A stretch of 19,543 bases of DNA, taken from NCBI GenBank assembly GCA_041671045.1, contig JBAZCF010000016.1, forward strand, positions 1 through 19,543, written 5' to 3'. A program made the position numbers and the translations under genes. Source of the stretch: Parachlamydiales bacterium (GTDB taxonomy: Bacteria; Chlamydiota; Chlamydiia; Chlamydiales; JABDDJ01). This document shows, piece by piece, positions 7,701 to 19,534 of the stretch. The first letter of the stretch is position 1, and each line of letters starts with the position of its first letter. Below the pieces are notes generated by a model. It was not told the DNA's origin. It saw only the letters and a program-made list of their open reading frames with translations, and searched no databases.

Positions 7701-10254
7701 GCCATGCATATTTCGTTTCACTTAATAATTCCCCGGAGATGTCGTAAAGCCCTTCTGCAAGAACATTTCCCATCTTATCGTAGCTGTATCTCTGCATCGT
7801 ACCGTCAGGACGTATTACTTCCTTCAACTTACCGGAGAGGGTATATTGTCTTTTTTCTGAGCTGCCATCCGGGTATATTTTTTCCGAAATATCGCCGCGC
7901 ACCGTATATTTGCTAGTGGACCATATCCCTTCTTTATCCAAAGTACGAATGACATTTCCTAATGTATCGTACTCGTTAATGGTGACTGGTGAGACGGACT
8001 CGCCTAATAGGTTGACGGCAGGATACTTTGTCTGTATCAATCTGCCAAAATCGTCATACTCATAGGTGGTTTTCTGCTCTAGATGGTCTATCGAAGATGT
8101 TTTTTGATTCAGATGGTTATATTTATGACGTATTGAAATCACAGTTCCATCGCTATGCCGCTCTTCTTCCTTAATTTTCCTGTGAGCAAAGTCGTAGGTA
8201 TAGTGTTTTTCTACATTGGCATCCGGACCTTTCTCAAAAAGCAGGTTCCCCTCTTCATCGTAGCTTTTCTCTAAAACGTTTCCGTATGGATCGGTTTCCC
8301 AAACGATCCTGCCTTTACTATCATATCCGTATTCAATTGCGTAGCAGAAGTTCTCACCAGCATCATAAGCTTCTCTGCGTATAAGGCGGCCTGTTTCATT
8401 ATATGTAAAAGACGTACTCTTAAGTCTTTTTAGAATTCCTAAAGATGGATCCCAATAGACGACTTTTTCTGAGCTGACTTTACCGAATAATGGTATAGCG
8501 ACGTGGTATTCTCTGAGTGTAGATACCCTTTCTGTCACATTGCTTAGATCGTTAAAGTCTTTACTTTTTCCGTTATCATGTGTTTCACAAAAACAAAAGC
8601 CTTGTGCATCATAGTGTCTAAATTCCCTCAATTCTATGCCATTACTACCTGTTACGAACCTTGCAATAAGTATATTGGTTCCCGGCAAGTATTCGTACTC
8701 GATAATAGCACCTTCATCATCCCCTTCTGCTATAAGGTTATTGAACCCATCGTCGCTATATTTAAACCAACGGGTATAGGCTTGAACAATGCCGTTGCCT
8801 GAAAGATCGCCCTCTAATGCTTCTGAAATTATGTTCCCACGCGCATCATAATTAAATGAGCGTGCATTGACTACCTTTCCTTCGGAATCTAGATCTGTCT
8901 TTGATACCAACTTATTGCTATAACAATCCCATAGATATTCTTCACTGTGATCCAACGCATAATTGGGGAAAATGCCCCTATAGAATTCAATTTTCTTAAT
9001 CTTATCTCCGCCATCATAACAATAGGTTGTCTTATTCAAATGGGCATTATAAACATCTGTTGAACTCTTTGTTTGATGTGCTGTGAACCCATTTTTAGTC
9101 CTCTCTGTAATTTTATTTATCCACGAATAGACAAATCGATAGGTTGTAATAGGTCTGTTTGTGGTACCTACAGGTTCTTTTAGCTTCTTGACCTTATCGA
9201 CAACACTATCTCTGAAGTGATCTTTTTTCTTATAGTCGGTATAGACCACACCTAATTTAGAGAGTGAATTTTCACCTGCCTTGTAATATTCAGGCTGAAT
9301 GAAGTTGCCCGTAAGGCTTACACGAGAATTCAGGAGCATTTCCGTATTGTCATCATTATGATGATAGGTATACATACGCAGGGGGCAATCGCTTCCGGAT
9401 ATTCTTGTGAGATAATGCTTTATTGTTTTTCTACTACTCATATCATCCACCGAGTAGCCTTTCATTTCATAATGCACATAACGGAAATCATGGGAGGTAG
9501 CTGTTACTGTGCTGGGATGGCTATAGTAGTCAAAATTAATATGGCCGTAAGGTATGCCGTTGGGGGCATTCAATGCTGTAATTTCTCTGACGCGTGAAGG
9601 ATGATGCTTACCGTAAGTATACTCAAAACAAGTTCTATTGGGTTTTATGGAGCTGGAAAGGACAAAATGCTGAAGCTTTTTCCCTCCGACCTTCTCAAAA
9701 TTCCTATGCTCGCCCGAACCACTGAGAACTTTGCAATTTTTGTTCTTTGTATTCCAAGTCAGAATTATATTCCTTAAATCTTCCTTCGCAGAAAAACTCA
9801 CTGCGCCAATCTGGTATCCCTTTCCGAAGCTGACTTCTTGAACATTTTTATCTTTTAAGATCTTTTTTCCATAATGTTCATGCATTCCTCCTGAATCTTC
9901 TCCACAATATGCGATATAATACTCCTTCTCGTTGTCTTTTTCTGTTTGTTCGATGTAAAGATCATGAGGGTGCATGAAGTTCCATCCATAGGATAAAGAC
10001 CTATTAGATCTATTTGCTGAACAATAACCGTGCCCGATAAGCAAAGGGGTGGGCCCATCCAAGGCCAATCCGACTCCTTGTTCAATAAAGTCCCCTGAAA
10101 TGACGCTGACGCAATTATTGACTATAGTATTTGCCAACCCGTCTGTATTAGTCAGTGAAGTGGGTGGAAAGAATTCGCGGATATTCGTATTTTCTTGTGC
10201 GGAAATTATTGAATAGTAAAGAGATAGAACCAGAAAAAAAGTCTTCCATGACAT
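4795..10254 (-). CDS. Secreted Rhs/YD-repeat protein with C-terminal alpha/beta-hydrolase-like domain
   Basis: A 1819-residue product. Residues 1-19 form a signal peptide (hydrophobic core FFLVLSLYYSII, cleavage after ISA), indicating Sec export. Residues about 48-91 resemble the DUF6531-type Rhs N-terminal block (VISGDFIEQG, GPTPLL, YGW). From Y469 to about 1385 there are many YD repeats (YDxxGR/NL type), expected to build the Rhs cocoon. The Rhs core follows, with YLGKRLDNETGFTFFGRRFY, D1532-PSGY and NNP, ending in D1555-L-Y-G-L1559. Family members self-cleave just after this L using two aspartates; the second motif here is DLYG instead of DPxG. The tail 1560-1819 has a hydrophobic stretch, then VIVNAHSQGA (nucleophile elbow, S1714), GKGDLVP (D1762) and GEHSFD (H1794), a plausible Ser-Asp-His triad of a lipase/esterase-like hydrolase. 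The start is the only ATG near the signal peptide; an AAGG about 10 bases upstream is a weak ribosome site. fumC lies 86 bp upstream on the same strand. No immunity-type gene follows it. Confidence 0.92.
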   Translation of the reverse strand: MSWKTFFLVLSLYYSIISAQENTNIREFFPPTSLTNTDGLANTIVNNCVSVISGDFIEQGVGLALDGPTPLLIGHGYCSANRSNRSLSYGWNFMHPHDLYIEQTEKDNEKEYYIAYCGEDSGGMHEHYGKKILKDKNVQEVSFGKGYQIGAVSFSAKEDLRNIILTWNTKNKNCKVLSGSGEHRNFEKVGGKKLQHFVLSSSIKPNRTCFEYTYGKHHPSRVREITALNAPNGIPYGHINFDYYSHPSTVTATSHDFRYVHYEMKGYSVDDMSSRKTIKHYLTRISGSDCPLRMYTYHHNDDNTEMLLNSRVSLTGNFIQPEYYKAGENSLSKLGVVYTDYKKKDHFRDSVVDKVKKLKEPVGTTNRPITTYRFVYSWINKITERTKNGFTAHQTKSSTDVYNAHLNKTTYCYDGGDKIKKIEFYRGIFPNYALDHSEEYLWDCYSNKLVSKTDLDSEGKVVNARSFNYDARGNIISEALEGDLSGNGIVQAYTRWFKYSDDGFNNLIAEGDDEGAIIEYEYLPGTNILIARFVTGSNGIELREFRHYDAQGFCFCETHDNGKSKDFNDLSNVTERVSTLREYHVAIPLFGKVSSEKVVYWDPSLGILKRLKSTSFTYNETGRLIRREAYDAGENFCYAIEYGYDSKGRIVWETDPYGNVLEKSYDEEGNLLFEKGPDANVEKHYTYDFAHRKIKEEERHSDGTVISIRHKYNHLNQKTSSIDHLEQKTTYEYDDFGRLIQTKYPAVNLLGESVSPVTINEYDTLGNVIRTLDKEGIWSTSKYTVRGDISEKIYPDGSSEKRQYTLSGKLKEVIRPDGTMQRYSYDKMGNVLAEGLYDISGELLSETKYAWRSKRKIAQYNPSGPSILYSYDGLGRCVEEAKGNHRTVYAYSSRGYLNEEKQYEGQQLLQIKQREHDYFGRIIEEKHLDGEGKLQMHQTFVYDSAGRKIVESVNNDDGKILSTFTTFDSRNRITKVTDPEGAETHYTYTSDFDPFSGGWIDALEVTDSSGRITRERKDAAQRVVLVEVYDQFGQLLQKKTCSYNLYGKCIETTDSLIYNDEEVNTQIRRSYYDILGRLVAETSHAGTPQQTITRHTYDSMGRKTKVLRNDGTELYWIFDAQGRVKNEYDSKLTFDHHYEYDSADHPTKIWDPIQDWQIERLYNAQDQLEQEKFSPELFIKYSYDALDRPNLMTFHDGTSVKYTYKGFNHESTIRLNTQQEEVYQHKVLSTDLAGRILSLQLAGKAGEISFAYDNKGRTTNIDSEHLKGQFKYALDDTLIESHYQDTLGDFQKKYSYDSLSQLTQESHSHSYKYDNLGNRRSINGMPYVICANTNRLLESNGNHYKYDENGNLTSVGNMSFEYDSLDRLRTVRKGNEMWKYTYDALHRRIAKEHLSINPDQSFTSLSKEKYLYVGVTEAGSVDENHHFTSLRIFGYGKQAKEGQAAAIELGGKAYAPIYDHQGSLRSLIDSETGESSACYRYDAFGCIENSEGPVAEMCPWRYLGKRLDNETGFTFFGRRFYMPEVGRWLTLDPSGYSTGANGYLYVKNNPLTLFDLYGLQEFNPFSCAMNFIGELFYCFIATIPRFGFISKGLAYIPFLMMGFRSEDFGSYYGDERSSSYTVGEDISPGGFCVSNICGILNNLHSCTEMAFAVKNCYGTEGVYSIHNSSHGFFWDIMECIIQKCGIKTHSVQIAAEQLRVECKLHDRVIVNAHSQGALILSCALDYLTPEEVSKLQIRTFGGAKMILNDNAYSCINIVGKGDLVPLFSDPIGLLKGILSGNHKIEYCNSGFGEHSFDKETYSKALFRHGTFDKIRNLKH

Positions 10255-10340
10255 TGTAGATAGCCTTATCGTAAATTTAATTTTGCGAAAAAACTACCAA
10301 TTTCAAATCAATATGTATACTAAATAAAAAATTATAACTA

Positions 10341-11729
10341 TTACACCATTTTGGAGGGGTCTACAAAGACATCAAATTCTTCGGCTGTTAGCAGATTCAA
10401 CCTGATACACGCCTCTTTGAGTGTAATCCCCTCTTTATAAGCAACATGAACTGCTTTAGCTGCATTGTCATAGCCTATTTTAGGATTAAGTGCTGTGACA
10501 AGCATTAATGAACGCTCTACATAGGCTTTCATTTGCGCGACGTTAGGTTTTAAATCTTTCAGTAAATGCTGTGTGAAAGAATGGCAGCAGTCTGCAAGCA
10601 TCCGCACAGAAGCTATAAAATTATGTATGATCAATGGTTTGAAAACATTCAGCTCAAAATTCCCTTGAGAGCCTGCGATCGTGATAGCAAAGTCATGCGC
10701 CATCACCTGTATAGCGACCATTGTCATAGCTTCGGATTGCGTCGGATTAACTTTGCCGGGCATTATGGAAGATCCCGGTTCGTTTTCCGGCAGGAAAAGT
10801 TCGCTTAGTCCGCACCGAGGACCCGAACCCATCCACCGGATATCATTAGCTATTTTCATTAAACATGCGGCTAAGGTTTTTAAGGCCCCGCTAGCCTGTA
10901 ATAAGGGTTCATGGCTAGATAAGGCTGCAAATTTATTCGGTGCTGAAATAAACGGTAATTGTGTTATTTCACGGATTTTCTGTGCAGCTAGCTCTGCAAA
11001 GCGAGGGTCGGCATTAAGGCCTGTTCCTACAGCTGTCCCACCAAGAGCTAATTTATATAAATCCTGAATTGAGTTTTCAATCCAATGGATGCAATCTTGC
11101 AGCTGAGAAACATAACCGGAAAACTCTTGTCCGAGAGTTAAAGGAACTGCATCCATTAGATGAGTGCGCCCTATTTTTATTATGTCCTTGTATTCGGTCG
11201 CTTTCTCCTGGAGTTCACTGCACATTTCTCTCAAGCGAGGCAATAGTTTATGTGTGACTTCTTCTACAGCGGCGATATGCATTGCAGTAGGAAACGTATC
11301 ATTAGATGATTGGCTTTTATTGACATCATCATTAGGGTGCACAGGGGTTTTACTGCCGATTACCCCGCCGTGGAGCTCAATGGCACGGTTGGAAATAACT
11401 TCATTGGCATTCATATTGGACTGAGTACCGCTACCTGTCTGCCAAACACGCAAAGGAAAGTGGCTATCCCATTTTCCCTCTGCAACTTCTTTTGCTGCGG
11501 CGATTATAAGATCGGCTTTCTGAGGTGTGAGAAGTCCTAGTTCCTTATTGGCTTCAGCTGAAGCCCATTTTACTATACCCATTGCGCGAATAATGCTTTT
11601 GGGCATCGTTTCTGAACTTATATTGAAATATTTCAAGGAGCGTTCTGTCTGAGCTCCCCAATACTTTTCATGTTCAACCGGGATTTCTCCCATACTATCA
11701 CTTTCGATGCGGTGTTTTTCAGAACTCAT
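10341..11729 (-). CDS. fumC: Fumarate hydratase, class II
   Basis: This 462-residue enzyme would hydrate fumarate to L-malate in the TCA cycle in the cytoplasm, without an iron-sulfur cluster. Visible family landmarks are the N-terminal DSMGEIPVEHEKYWGAQTERSL, SGTQSNMNANEV, HPNDDVNKSQSSNDTFPTA, GRTHLMDA with H190 (the catalytic-dyad-region His of E. coli FumC H188), LALGGTAVGTG, and the superfamily signature GSSIMPGKVN at 319-328, with S320/S321 in the mobile loop. The C-terminus ends in the usual DPSKM. Length is normal for the family (about 460-467). ATG at 11727-11729 follows an AGG about 8 bases upstream. A TTTACC/TTTAAT pair with an 18-base gap (11750-11779 on the minus strand) is a weak promoter candidate. 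It is probably transcribed alone, since a hairpin separates it from the gene upstream. Confidence 0.98.
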   Translation of the reverse strand: MSSEKHRIESDSMGEIPVEHEKYWGAQTERSLKYFNISSETMPKSIIRAMGIVKWASAEANKELGLLTPQKADLIIAAAKEVAEGKWDSHFPLRVWQTGSGTQSNMNANEVISNRAIELHGGVIGSKTPVHPNDDVNKSQSSNDTFPTAMHIAAVEEVTHKLLPRLREMCSELQEKATEYKDIIKIGRTHLMDAVPLTLGQEFSGYVSQLQDCIHWIENSIQDLYKLALGGTAVGTGLNADPRFAELAAQKIREITQLPFISAPNKFAALSSHEPLLQASGALKTLAACLMKIANDIRWMGSGPRCGLSELFLPENEPGSSIMPGKVNPTQSEAMTMVAIQVMAHDFAITIAGSQGNFELNVFKPLIIHNFIASVRMLADCCHSFTQHLLKDLKPNVAQMKAYVERSLMLVTALNPKIGYDNAAKAVHVAYKEGITLKEACIRLNLLTAEEFDVFVDPSKMV

Positions 11730-11833
11730 GCCAACCTAGATTTCTACAGATTAAAATTTGGACGATAGATGAAGGTAAATTTATCGAAAAGAACTAATAG
11801 TTTGTACGAAAGTCGATTGAAGATAATACAGAT

Positions 11834-11857
11834 AGGGAGTGATATGAACCGCTCCCT
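11834..11857 (-). terminator. Hairpin after the RAP-like gene
   Basis: AGGGAGTG (11834-11841) pairs with CGCTCCCT (11850-11857), with one G-T wobble and an 8-base loop. On the minus strand the sequence after it (ATCTGTATTATCT) is only moderately T-rich, so the terminator is plausible but weak. It sits 7 bases beyond the stop codon of the upstream gene. Confidence 0.45.
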
Positions 11858-11863
11858 TCAAAG

Positions 11864-13810
11864 TTAAGCGAATAAAGAATCCATAAGCTTATTTTCTATG
11901 AATTCCATTCTCAAAGCATCGAATTGATTCGCCCCAGTTTGATTATGACCCGGCCATTCATCGCAACAAATGCGTATGAGAAATGTATTGTTCATTTCAG
12001 CAACGTTTTCTTCCACCTTATCAATAAAATGACGTTTACCATTTTGATCTAAATAATAGGGGCTTTCCAGTTTTATGTAGATTCTATGAGTAGGAATTGA
12101 GCACTCTATACACAAGCCATAGCAGTCTAAATTAAGTTCTATATTTGCAATACAGCCCTGACTATGAAAGTACTTTTTCAAATATTCTAAGACACATTGT
12201 TGGAATTTTTGTATTTGAGGGTCACTAAGACTCCTATCCAAACGTTCTTTAGCGGTTTGAATAATTAAATTAAGTTTATCTAGAACGGATTCAGGTAATT
12301 CTGAACGTTTTTCAGCCAACTTATAAAAAGTGTATAGTACGGTTTCCAGCTTTAGTGCAGCTTCATAAGTTCTTAGTTGTTGATCTGACTGAAAATGACT
12401 CAGCCTTTTATATATGAAGTTCTCATATGAGGGTGTGTATTCATTTGTGGATAAGGAATACCTGATTAGAACAGAGCGTGTAAGATTAATTTGTTCATCC
12501 AAGTTAGAACTTAAAGGTTCTTGACTTAGAACAGCTTCAAAGTGGTCTAATAATTCGATGATGAGCTCATCTTTTACGGGGCAGTGTTCACAAAAACTCT
12601 GCAAGGCTTTACATAACAAAGAATTATCAAGTGTATTCTTTATGAGATTTATTTCTTTAGCTGCCGCTTCTAAAAAATCCTTATCACTTATTTTTAGCGG
12701 TCGAAGTGAGCAAATAATACTTACAATCTGTTCAGGACTTAGCTCAGCTATTTTTTTTGTAATAAGTTGTAGTGTCTTTCGAAAAATCTCATTATATGCA
12801 CTTCGATGGAAGATATAATTTGTTTCTTTCTGTGCTAGCTTATTTCTAAAGGATAAAATGAAACTGGCAGCTTCGCTTCCAGTAAGTAGTTCAATTTTAT
12901 GCATATTGGCTTCAAAGTACTTTTTAAGATCTTGCAGCATCGGGGTTAATTTCACGAAATGTGACCTTACACTACTATGGGAAAGCATAGATAAATGTGC
13001 GGCACTCAAATTATCAAGCTGTTTAGATACCTTATTGTAGATGCCTAATAAGAATGTCACTGTCTTAAAATTTATTCTATTACTCTGGTTTGCTCCAATG
13101 CGTACATTTCTTAACGCATAAATCATGTGCGTTAGATCAGCGGCTGTAAAAATCATTAAATTCATTCTGGAAAAGAAGTTTTCTAAAATCAAAAAAATGG
13201 GGTGAAGTTTATACGACTTATTAGAGAAGAAATTAATGGACTGGAGTGCAAAGGCGATATATAACAAATGCGTACTTTCAAATGTATTTGAGAAAAAGGA
13301 GTGTATAAGCTCTAATACAACTGTACGCAATTCTTCTTGCTGTTGACTTATCTCTTTATTTTCTGAATTGATCGACATGATTAGAAAAGTATTCAATGCC
13401 AAGGCATCTAGATTTGGATTCTCAAAAGATGTGATTTCTTGTAAGTGCATGTCATCTAAAGTTCTCTTTAAGCTTCCGGCATGACTGAATTCATAAAGTG
13501 ATATCTCCATCAAGGCTTTGGCATAGGTCAGAAAACTGGTTGCGTCCATCAGTCTAAGTATGGACAGCATTGTTTGAACACATTTGAAATGATCTTCTGA
13601 AGTATTAACTGCAGTATCTTTTAAAATTCCTGATATCACAGCACGGAAATAGCTTCCTAAAGGTACAACATCCGTGGGCTTATCTTCGGTTGGGAGGGCG
13701 GAGAGTTCCTTTACATCACAATCAGGAACTGAGGCTTGAATTGATTTTTCAACATAACTAGATGTCTGTGTATTTGTGATGTTTGGGGCGACTAAGGATA
13801 CATTTACCAT
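11864..13810 (-). CDS. Helical-repeat protein with C-terminal RAP-like domain
   Basis: I start this gene at ATG 13808-13810 (648 residues), where AAAGG lies 7 bases upstream. The frame stays open to 14098, which would give 744 residues, but those extra codons are translated repeat DNA. The product is mostly helical. Loose repeats of roughly 35-40 residues recur with the pattern Leu/Phe-[ST]-x-x-[DEH]-[LIA]-x-x-[IML]-[ILS] (FTAADLTHMIYALRN, LSAAHLSMLSHS, LTGSEAASFILSFRN, LSPEQIVSIICSLRP). This resembles octotricopeptide (OPR) or FASTK-type repeats. Residues about 562-635 fit a RAP domain: DCYGLCIE, IYIKLE, a GKRHF turn, then a hydrophobic strand ending in the characteristic D-E-W at 617-619. 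RAP proteins of organelles bind and process RNA, so an RNA-related role is the best guess. The assignment is by pattern only. No signal peptide or membrane segment is seen with this start. Confidence 0.75.
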   Translation of the reverse strand: MVNVSLVAPNITNTQTSSYVEKSIQASVPDCDVKELSALPTEDKPTDVVPLGSYFRAVISGILKDTAVNTSEDHFKCVQTMLSILRLMDATSFLTYAKALMEISLYEFSHAGSLKRTLDDMHLQEITSFENPNLDALALNTFLIMSINSENKEISQQQEELRTVVLELIHSFFSNTFESTHLLYIAFALQSINFFSNKSYKLHPIFLILENFFSRMNLMIFTAADLTHMIYALRNVRIGANQSNRINFKTVTFLLGIYNKVSKQLDNLSAAHLSMLSHSSVRSHFVKLTPMLQDLKKYFEANMHKIELLTGSEAASFILSFRNKLAQKETNYIFHRSAYNEIFRKTLQLITKKIAELSPEQIVSIICSLRPLKISDKDFLEAAAKEINLIKNTLDNSLLCKALQSFCEHCPVKDELIIELLDHFEAVLSQEPLSSNLDEQINLTRSVLIRYSLSTNEYTPSYENFIYKRLSHFQSDQQLRTYEAALKLETVLYTFYKLAEKRSELPESVLDKLNLIIQTAKERLDRSLSDPQIQKFQQCVLEYLKKYFHSQGCIANIELNLDCYGLCIECSIPTHRIYIKLESPYYLDQNGKRHFIDKVEENVAEMNNTFLIRICCDEWPGHNQTGANQFDALRMEFIENKLMDSLFA

Positions 13811-13993
13811 TTTATAACCTTTAGGTGTTTTCGGTAGTGTTGGGAATTTAAGGAATAAATTTTGATTATCATGACCGATGGCAAACAATATGAACAAGCT
13901 AAAATAAGGTTTTAGGTGCCGGAAGATGGCCCTAGTATAGTGCTGTGACTTGTGGAGGGCTCTTACATAATGTAAACAACTCAACCTTGCGTA

Positions 13994-14254
13994 ACGAAGC
14001 AGTACTTTGCCACAAAGTGGCTGCATGATGCTAGCCATGTGTGAATGAGCGAAGCGAATGAACGCATGGAAAGGAGACCCCCTAGAATCAAGCCACAAAG
14101 TGGCGGCAGATGTAAAATTGGGCTAGAATGAATCGTTAATGTCGCCACTTTGTGGCTCAATTGTTTGCTGAATTTTACCATGTGTTCTTCGCTTCGCTCA
14201 TTCACACATGGCTAGCATCATGCAGCCACTTCGTGGCAAAATACTGCTTCGCAG
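13994..14254. repeat. Large imperfect palindrome (repeat copies A and B in inverted orientation)
   Basis: Copy A (13994-14069, plus) and copy B (14178-14254, minus) are near-perfect reverse complements for about 70 bases. Their shared modules are a CGAAGCAGTA block, a GCCAC(A/G)AAGTGGC mini-palindrome, TGCATGATGCTAGC, and a CCATGTGTGAATGAGCGAAG module whose ends are themselves inverted (CCATGTGT against ACRCATGG). Between A and B lies a second, perfect 15-bp inverted repeat (14091-14105 against 14143-14157). The whole could fold as nested hairpins. No transposase is present, so a MITE- or REP-like non-coding element is the simplest description. Confidence 0.8.
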
Positions 14255-14346
14255 TTATTTATGAGTAAGATGTCCACCTCTTCATTATTATAATTAAACA
14301 ACAGCACAATCTGCCATCTAATGCTGACAATCTTCTTACATTTACT

Positions 14347-14426
14347 GACTGCGAAGCAGTACTTTGCCACGAAGTGGCTGCATGATGTTAGCTATGTGTG
14401 AATGAGCAAAGCGAATGAACGCATAG
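14347..14426 (+). repeat. Third copy (C) of the palindromic repeat
   Basis: This is the same module order as copy A and in the same orientation, with a few substitutions (for example GTTAGCTATG for GCTAGCCATG and AGCAAAGCG for AGCGAAGCG). It begins with ACTGCGAAGCAGT, which is itself self-complementary. The sequence between copies B and C (14255-14346) is AT-rich, with no gene that I can see. Confidence 0.8.
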
Positions 14427-14454
14427 AAATGAACGCATAGAAATGAACGTATGG
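14413..14454 (+). repeat. 14-bp tandem repeat, three units
   Basis: Units at 14413-14426, 14427-14440 and 14441-14454 follow the pattern RAATGAACGYATRG. The first unit is the terminal module of repeat copy C, so the array looks like a local expansion of the end of that element. Confidence 0.75.
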
Positions 14455-14495
14455 AATGGATGTTTTAGAGGGAAAATGTATGTATTGGGTGGGAT

Positions 14496-14503
14496 AAAAA
14501 AAA
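14496..14503 (-). terminator. T tract directly after 5S rRNA
   Basis: On the minus strand the 5S closing stem is followed after three bases by eight T residues. This probably marks the operon end, but no separate GC-rich hairpin is seen between the 5S and the tract, so whether it is an intrinsic terminator is uncertain. Confidence 0.4.
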
Positions 14504-14506
14504 GAA

Positions 14507-14620
14507 CTTGGCGGCGACCTACTCTCCCACACTCTTGTGTGCAGTACCATCGGCGATGAAAGGCTTAACTTCTGAGTTCGGGATGGGTTCAGGTGTGTCC
14601 CCTTCTCTCGTGCCGCCAAG
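14507..14620 (-). rRNA. rrf: 5S ribosomal RNA
   Basis: The terminal helix CTTGGCGGC/GCCGCCAAG brackets a 114-base gene with typical internal 5S landmarks (a CCGAACTCAGAAG-type loop region on the minus strand, GGTACTGCACACAAG, GGGAGAGTAGG). It lies about 100 bp downstream of the 23S in the same orientation. Ends are set from the closing helix and may be off by a few bases. Confidence 0.95.
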
Positions 14621-14632
14621 AAAAAACTTGTG

Positions 14633-14673
14633 TATGATCAATCAAGATCTCTGACTTTAATAGACGCTTGAAG
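14633..14673 (-). other. 3' arms of the 23S precursor processing stem
   Basis: Two segments of the 23S-5S spacer (14650-14673 and 14633-14647) are complementary, in nested order, to 17753-17776 and 17836-17850 of the 16S-23S spacer. The inner pairing is 24 positions with one mismatch and one G-U wobble; the outer is 15 perfect pairs. This is the expected layout of an RNase III-type stem enclosing pre-23S. A small hairpin (AAGCTTTC/GAAAGCTT, 14671-14688) lies next to it. Confidence 0.8.
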
Positions 14674-14724
14674 CTTTCTCGAAAGCTTGGATTTTTTTTA
14701 ACTTGGCTTCTCTTTATAAAAAAG

Positions 14725-17680
<2,956 letters not shown>

Positions 17681-17752
17681 AAAAATGTTTTAGTCAAGAC
17701 TTTCGATTGACTTGTCTTACGTCTAATTAAAAACGCAAGCAGTCTGAAGATT

Positions 17753-17850
17753 CTTCAAGCGCCTATTGAAGTCAGAAAATTGTATTTACATAATGAACTG
17801 ATAGAGTCTTTACTCTTCATCAATTCGATGCTTGTTCTTGATTGATCATA
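17753..17850 (-). other. 5' arms of the 23S precursor processing stem
   Basis: Segments 17836-17850 and 17753-17776 pair with 14633-14647 and 14650-14673 on the other side of the 23S gene. The order is nested, as needed for a single interrupted duplex. The 60 bases between the two arms have no counterpart on the 3' side, which would leave a large asymmetric bulge. Confidence 0.8.
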
Positions 17851-17913
17851 CTGTCAGATATCTATGTATCTAGACAGCGCAAGATAGGTAAAGTAACTTG
17901 TCATTCTGTGCTT

Positions 17914-17943
17914 GGGCCGGCTAAGACGAATCTTAGCCGGCCC
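17914..17943 (-). other. 13-bp GC-rich hairpin with UUCG loop in the rRNA spacer
   Basis: GGGCCGGCTAAGA and its exact reverse complement flank a four-base loop that reads UUCG in the transcript. There is no T tract after it, so it is unlikely to be a terminator. It lies about 40 bases after the 16S 3' end and may guide processing or act as an antitermination element. Confidence 0.75.
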
Positions 17944-17981
17944 TCAACCGTAGTTACGGATATTAAATCCGAACTTGTCCT

Positions 17982-19534
<1,553 letters not shown>

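Larger units (their letters stand above)
17681..17981 (-). other. 16S-23S internal transcribed spacer without tRNA genes
   Basis: About 300 bp, AT-rich. I find no tRNA-like cloverleaf; the usual Ile/Ala tRNAs are absent, as is typical for Chlamydiae. It holds three hairpins and the 5' arms of the 23S processing stem: 17957-17971 (5-bp stem), 17914-17943 (13-bp stem) and 17851-17877 (10-bp stem with one bulge). Confidence 0.85.

Noticed and set aside
13994..14254. Insertion sequence
   Set aside because: Terminal inverted repeats exist, but no transposase reading frame is present between or beside them.
14413..14454. CRISPR-like array
   Set aside because: The units are 14 bp and directly abutting, with no spacers and no cas genes; it is a simple tandem repeat.
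13981..14619. Short minus-strand ORFs of 74-75 codons in the repeat cluster and 5S
   Set aside because: They translate the palindromic repeat modules or 5S rRNA and have no supported start or homology.
17681..17981. Possible tRNA-Ile/tRNA-Ala genes in the 16S-23S spacer
   Set aside because: No cloverleaf, T-loop or acceptor pattern is visible; the structured parts are simple hairpins and the 23S processing arms.
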